Shown here one piece after another: positions 60,138 to 64,000 of a stretch of 64,000 bases of DNA. This DNA is from JADFDG01 sp965232985. GTDB lineage: Bacteria > Pseudomonadota > Gammaproteobacteria > Pseudomonadales > JADFDG01. How positions within the stretch are numbered: position 1 is the first letter of the stretch; each line of letters opens with the position of its first letter. The position numbers were made by a program, and so were the translations under genes. The notes beneath the pieces were generated by a model. The model was not told where the DNA came from. It saw only the letters and a list, made by a program, of their open reading frames with translations, and did no database searches. The DNA is taken from the NCBI GenBank assembly GCA_965232985.1, contig CBDDRC010000042.1:124001-188000 (forward strand), read 5' to 3'.

Positions 60138-63044
60138 ATGCACACGGAACTCAACACCGATATCAGCAGCGATATCAGCACCGGCAGCCAGACGCTGACA
60201 AAGCGTCCGGCCACGGCGGCCAGCACCATCAGCGCCACGGCCCCTGGCCAGTTGCGCATCATCAAGCGCAACGGCACCGTCGTGCCCTTCGATGAAGACA
60301 AGATCGCCGTGGCGATCACCAAGGCGTTTCTCGCCGTCGAGGGCGGCAATGCGGCAGCCTCAAGCCGGATCCACGACACCGTTGCCCGCCTCACCGGGCA
60401 GGTCGTCGCGATCTTCAGGCGCCGCATGCCCTCCGGTGGCACGGTGCACATCGAGGAAATTCAGGATCAGGTCGAGCTGGCGCTGATGCGCAACGGCGAG
60501 CAAAAGGTTGCCCGCTCCTACGTTCTCTACCGCGAAGCGCGCTCCCAAGAGCGTGCGCGCGATGCGGCCAACCGCCCGCGCGCCGACCGGAAAGTCGACA
60601 TCAAGGTGAAACTGGCCGATGGTTCGCTGGCGCCGGTCGATATGCATCGCCTGGAAACCGTTATCGCCGAGGCATGCAGCGGCCTCTCCGAAGTCGATGC
60701 ACAAAAAATTCTCAACGAAACGATCAAGAACCTGTACGACGGCGTGGCCGAGGCCGACCTGAACACCTCGATGGTGATTACTGCCCGCACCCTGATCGAA
60801 CAGGATCCAAACTACAGTTTCGTCACCGCCCGTCTGCTGCTCGACCATCTGCGCGGCGAAGCGCTGTCTTTTCTCGGGGTGGCGCAACGCGCGACGCAGG
60901 CCGACATGACGCGCTACTACGTCGAATCGTTCCCGCTGTACATCAATCGCGGCATCCAGCTCGAACTCATCGCCCCGACGCTGGCCGAGTACGACCTCGA
61001 GCGCCTCGCCCGGGCGCTCAAGCCCGAGCGCGACATGCAGTTCACCTATCTGGGCCTGCAGACGCTGTACGACCGTTATTTCATCCACAGCAACGACGTG
61101 CGTTTTGAGTTGCCGCAGACGTTCTTCATGCGCGTCGCCATGGGCCTTGCCCTGCGCGAATCCGACCGCGAAGGCCGCGCCATTGAGTTCTACAACTTGC
61201 TGTCGAGCTTCGACTACATGGCCTCGACGCCGACGCTGTTCAATGCCGGCACACTGTTCTCGCAACTGTCGAGCTGCTATCTGACGACGGTGCCGGACGA
61301 CCTGCATGGAATCTACAGTGCGATCCGCGATAACGCGATGCTCTCGAAGTGGGCTGGCGGCTTGGGCAACGACTGGACACGCGTGCGCTCGCTGGGCGCC
61401 TACATCAAGGGCACCAACGGTAAATCGCAGGGTGTCGTGCCGTTCCTTAAAGTTGCCAACGACACTGCTGTGGCGGTGAATCAGGGCGGCAAGCGCAAAG
61501 GCGCAGTCTGTGCGTACATGGAGAGCTGGCACCTCGACATTGAGGAATTCCTTGAGCTGCGCAAGAACACCGGTGATGACCGTCGCCGCACGCACGACAT
61601 GAACACCGCCAACTGGATCCCGGATCTGTTCATGAAGCGCGTCATGGAAGCCGGCGACTGGACACTGTTCTCGCCGTCGAATGTCCCTGAATTGCACGAC
61701 CTCACCGGCATCGCCTTCGAGAAGAAATACACTGAGTACGAACAGCTCGCCCGTGAAGGCAGGATCAAGCCACACAAGGTGGTGAAGGCCGAAAACCTCT
61801 GGCGCAAAATACTTTCGATGCTGTTTGAAACCGGCCACCCCTGGGTGACGTTCAAGGATCCGTGCAATCTGCGCAGCCCGCAGCAGCATTGCGGCGTCGT
61901 GCATTCCTCGAACCTGTGCACCGAGATCACGCTCAATACCAGCGATGACGAGATCGCGGTGTGCAACCTGGGCTCAATCTCGATGGAGAACCACGTCACG
62001 GCCGAAGGTGGTCTCGACCTGAAAAAACTCGAGAAAACCATCCGTACCGCCGTGCGCATGCTCGACAACGTCATCGACATCAACTTCTATGCCGTGCCGC
62101 AAGCGCGCAAATCGAACCTGCGCCATCGCCCGGTGGGCCTGGGTCTGATGGGCTTCCAGGACGCGCTGCACATCCAAAAGATCGCCTATGCCTCCGACCA
62201 GGCCGTGGAGTTCGCGGATCGCTCAATGGAAGCGATCAGCTACTTCGCGATCCAAGCCTCGACGGAACTTGCCGAAGAGCGCGGCACCTACCAGTCGTAC
62301 GAAGGCTCGCTGTGGAGCCGCGGCATCCTGCCGATTGATTCGATCGACATCCTTGCCCGCGAGCGCGGCGAGAAATACTTGAAGATGGATCGCTCACAAA
62401 CCCTGGACTGGGCAAAACTGCGCAACCGCGTGCAGACCGTCGGCATGCGTAACTCGAATGTGATGGCGATCGCACCAACCGCAACGATCTCCAACATCAC
62501 CGGCGTCAATCAGTCGATCGAGCCGACCTTCCAGAATCTGTATGTGAAATCGAACCTGTCCGGTGAGTTCACCGTGGTGAATCCGTACCTGGTGCGTGAA
62601 CTGAAAAGCCGCGGCCTGTGGGACAACGTGATGGTCAACGACCTCAAGTACTACGATGGCTCGGTTCAGCAGATCGACCGCGTACCCGACGAGGTCAAGG
62701 AACTGTTCCGCACCGCCTTCGAAGTCGAGCCACGCTGGCTGGTGGAAGCCGCGAGCCGTCGCCAGAAGTGGATCGACCAGGCGCAGTCGCTGAACCTGTA
62801 CATCGCCGACGCCAACGGCAAGAAACTCGACATCACCTACAAAATGGCGTGGCTGTCCGGCCTCAAGACCACCTATTACCTGCGCGCCATCGCCGCGACC
62901 CAAACCGAGAAATCGACAGTCAACGACGGCCGGCTTAACCGCGTAAAAAACACGGCAGGTGCGCAGCCGGCAGAGTTGAGCAAGGCGGCCGATGTGCCGC
63001 CGGCCTGCTCGATCGACAACCCGGATTGCGAAGCGTGCCAATGA
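60138..63044 (+). CDS. nrdA: Class Ia ribonucleotide reductase, alpha subunit, with two ATP cones
   Basis: The 968-residue protein has an N-terminal low-complexity stretch. A first ATP cone (residues about 35-125, LRIIKRNGTVVPFDEDKIAV) and a second related region (about 150-240) follow, as in Pseudomonas NrdA. The barrel carries FNAGTLFSQLSSCYLTTVPD (active-site Cys), HSSNLCTEI with NLCTE catalytic residues, and AVCNLGSISM with the partner Cys. The C-terminal NPDCEACQ is the redox-relay pair. It reduces ribonucleoside diphosphates with NrdB, encoded downstream. dATP inhibition is expected through the cones. Confidence 0.96.
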   Translation: MHTELNTDISSDISTGSQTLTKRPATAASTISATAPGQLRIIKRNGTVVPFDEDKIAVAITKAFLAVEGGNAAASSRIHDTVARLTGQVVAIFRRRMPSGGTVHIEEIQDQVELALMRNGEQKVARSYVLYREARSQERARDAANRPRADRKVDIKVKLADGSLAPVDMHRLETVIAEACSGLSEVDAQKILNETIKNLYDGVAEADLNTSMVITARTLIEQDPNYSFVTARLLLDHLRGEALSFLGVAQRATQADMTRYYVESFPLYINRGIQLELIAPTLAEYDLERLARALKPERDMQFTYLGLQTLYDRYFIHSNDVRFELPQTFFMRVAMGLALRESDREGRAIEFYNLLSSFDYMASTPTLFNAGTLFSQLSSCYLTTVPDDLHGIYSAIRDNAMLSKWAGGLGNDWTRVRSLGAYIKGTNGKSQGVVPFLKVANDTAVAVNQGGKRKGAVCAYMESWHLDIEEFLELRKNTGDDRRRTHDMNTANWIPDLFMKRVMEAGDWTLFSPSNVPELHDLTGIAFEKKYTEYEQLAREGRIKPHKVVKAENLWRKILSMLFETGHPWVTFKDPCNLRSPQQHCGVVHSSNLCTEITLNTSDDEIAVCNLGSISMENHVTAEGGLDLKKLEKTIRTAVRMLDNVIDINFYAVPQARKSNLRHRPVGLGLMGFQDALHIQKIAYASDQAVEFADRSMEAISYFAIQASTELAEERGTYQSYEGSLWSRGILPIDSIDILARERGEKYLKMDRSQTLDWAKLRNRVQTVGMRNSNVMAIAPTATISNITGVNQSIEPTFQNLYVKSNLSGEFTVVNPYLVRELKSRGLWDNVMVNDLKYYDGSVQQIDRVPDEVKELFRTAFEVEPRWLVEAASRRQKWIDQAQSLNLYIADANGKKLDITYKMAWLSGLKTTYYLRAIAATQTEKSTVNDGRLNRVKNTAGAQPAELSKAADVPPACSIDNPDCEACQ

Positions 63045-63097
63045 CGACCGTTTCCTGATTGGCAATGAACAGCGAAAAGAAGTACGAGGAAGCACCC

Positions 63098-64000
63098 ATG
63101 CTCAGCTGGGACGATTTCAATACCGACGAAAAAGCCATGCCGCAGGTGCAGCCACCGCCGGCACTGGAAGAAACAGCAATGCCGCCGCTGCCTGCCGCTC
63201 CGGCAGCCCAACCGGCACGACTCGAGCGCGCTGCCGAACCATCGGTAGCGCCGACAGCACTGAAGCAGCCCTGGACGCAGCCCGGCGGTAACGCCATTGC
63301 GCGCGCCCGCGCTACCGTCGCGCAGATGGATATCGCCGCAGGCGAAGCTGAATTGGCCGGCACAGCCACCCGTGTGCGCGTCGACGACAAGCGCATGATC
63401 AACTGCCGCGCCGATCTCAACCAACTGGTGCCATTCAAGTACGACTGGGCATGGCAGAAATACCTTGACGGCTGCGCCAACCACTGGATGCCGCAGGAAG
63501 TGAACATGAGCGCCGACATCGGTATGTGGAAAACGCCGGAAGGCCTCTCCGATGATGAGCGCCGCATTGTCAAGCGTTCGCTGGGTTTCTTCTCCACGGC
63601 GGATTCGCTCGTCGCGAACAACCTGGTGCTGGCCACCTACCGGCTGATCACCAACCCGGAATGTCGCCAGTACATCCTGCGCCAGTCATTTGAAGAGGCA
63701 ATCCATACCCACGCCTACCAATACTGCATCGAATCGCTGGGGATGGATGAGGGCGAGATTTTCAACATGTACCACGAGATTCCCGCCGTGGCAAAAAAGG
63801 CCGCTTGGGGCATCCAGTACACCCGCGAAATCTCCGATCCAAAATTCACCACCGGCACGCCGGAAACCGACAAACAGCTGCTACAAAACCTGATTGCGTT
63901 TTATTGCGTGCTGGAAGGCATCTTCTTCTACTGCGGCTTTACCCAGATTCTGTCGATGGGGCGCCGCAACAAGATGACGGGCGTTGCTGAACAGTTCCAG
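63098..64000 (+). CDS. nrdB: Class Ia ribonucleotide reductase, beta subunit, 3' end cut by window edge
   Basis: The 301 codons present end at the window edge without a stop. After a Pro/Ala-rich N-terminal extension the ferritin-like domain shows TADSLVANN (first Asp ligand). Glu200-x-x-His203-x-x-x-Tyr207 in EEAIHTHAY holds two more iron ligands and the radical tyrosine. The Tyr is present, so this is a standard tyrosyl-radical NrdB. The ATG at 63098 with GAGGA seven bases upstream is preferred over an ATG at 63065. The gene starts 53 bases after nrdA and is co-transcribed. Confidence 0.95.
   Translation, partial: MLSWDDFNTDEKAMPQVQPPPALEETAMPPLPAAPAAQPARLERAAEPSVAPTALKQPWTQPGGNAIARARATVAQMDIAAGEAELAGTATRVRVDDKRMINCRADLNQLVPFKYDWAWQKYLDGCANHWMPQEVNMSADIGMWKTPEGLSDDERRIVKRSLGFFSTADSLVANNLVLATYRLITNPECRQYILRQSFEEAIHTHAYQYCIESLGMDEGEIFNMYHEIPAVAKKAAWGIQYTREISDPKFTTGTPETDKQLLQNLIAFYCVLEGIFFYCGFTQILSMGRRNKMTGVAEQFQ

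Noticed and set aside
60360..61904. 514-codon minus-strand open frame opposite nrdA
   Set aside because: A shadow of nrdA's codon bias; no domain seen.

Overview
The window is a dense, high-GC stretch of a bacterial chromosome, most likely from an aerobic heterotrophic gammaproteobacterium. The lineage call is inference. It rests on the overlapping sdhE-ygfX pair, fpr divergent from a FinR-like LysR gene, fadBA, an RstAB-like system, recJ/prfB/lysS, a class Ia nrdA with two apparent ATP cones, and a gloA...argG-rnt...argF...grxD neighbourhood that, from memory, resembles Pseudomonas. No rRNA, tRNA, CRISPR array or intact insertion sequence was seen.

1-7.0 kb: the end of a cysteine-bearing BNR/sialidase-like gene, a TlpA-like thioredoxin and a TonB-family protein form an envelope operon. 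A decayed Tat-type gene follows on the minus strand, then a RegB/RegA redox two-component system, a sugar-epimerase-like SDR and two small conserved proteins. 7.1-13.5 kb: osmC-like, folA, ald, thyA, lgt, an NRDE protein, ygfX-sdhE and ygfZ (folate, one-carbon, lipoprotein and flavin/FeS housekeeping). 13.5-18.2 kb: a four-gene valine/isobutyrate degradation operon. 18.4-23.3 kb: a SPOUT methyltransferase, a DUF4395-like membrane protein, an IS3 remnant beside a Phd/VapC toxin-antitoxin pair, fpr/finR and a DUF374 acyltransferase. 23.4-32.8 kb: uup, a secreted helical protein, tetR-ung, lysS, prfB with its programmed frameshift, a tetR and recJ.

32.9-41.1 kb: an unknown gene, fadB-fadA, pdxH, then five same-strand envelope/stress genes (OmpA-type barrel, DUF4398 lipoprotein, OmpA lipoprotein, BON protein, CsbD). 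41.2-52.7 kb: a gloA-argG-rnt-olsBA-argF-argD-grxD-peroxiredoxin neighbourhood. A visibly AT-richer two-gene ATPase plus TOPRIM-type nuclease module sits exactly between gloA and argG; it is the best candidate in the window for a little-described (probably anti-phage) system. 52.8-64 kb: two tandem membrane diguanylate cyclases, glpK, an RstB/RstA-like pair, a long nrd control region with candidate NrdR and DnaA sites, nrdA and the start of nrdB, which is cut by the window edge.

Most genes are housekeeping and consistent with one coding style. The accessory islands are 2.16-2.63 kb (pseudogene), 19.75-20.6 kb (IS remnant plus toxin-antitoxin) and 41.56-43.41 kb (ATPase/TOPRIM). Several long perfect inverted repeats and leader hairpins around the arg genes and a diguanylate cyclase suggest transcriptional control not explained by the coding genes. 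All family calls are from reading the sequence; no database search was run.
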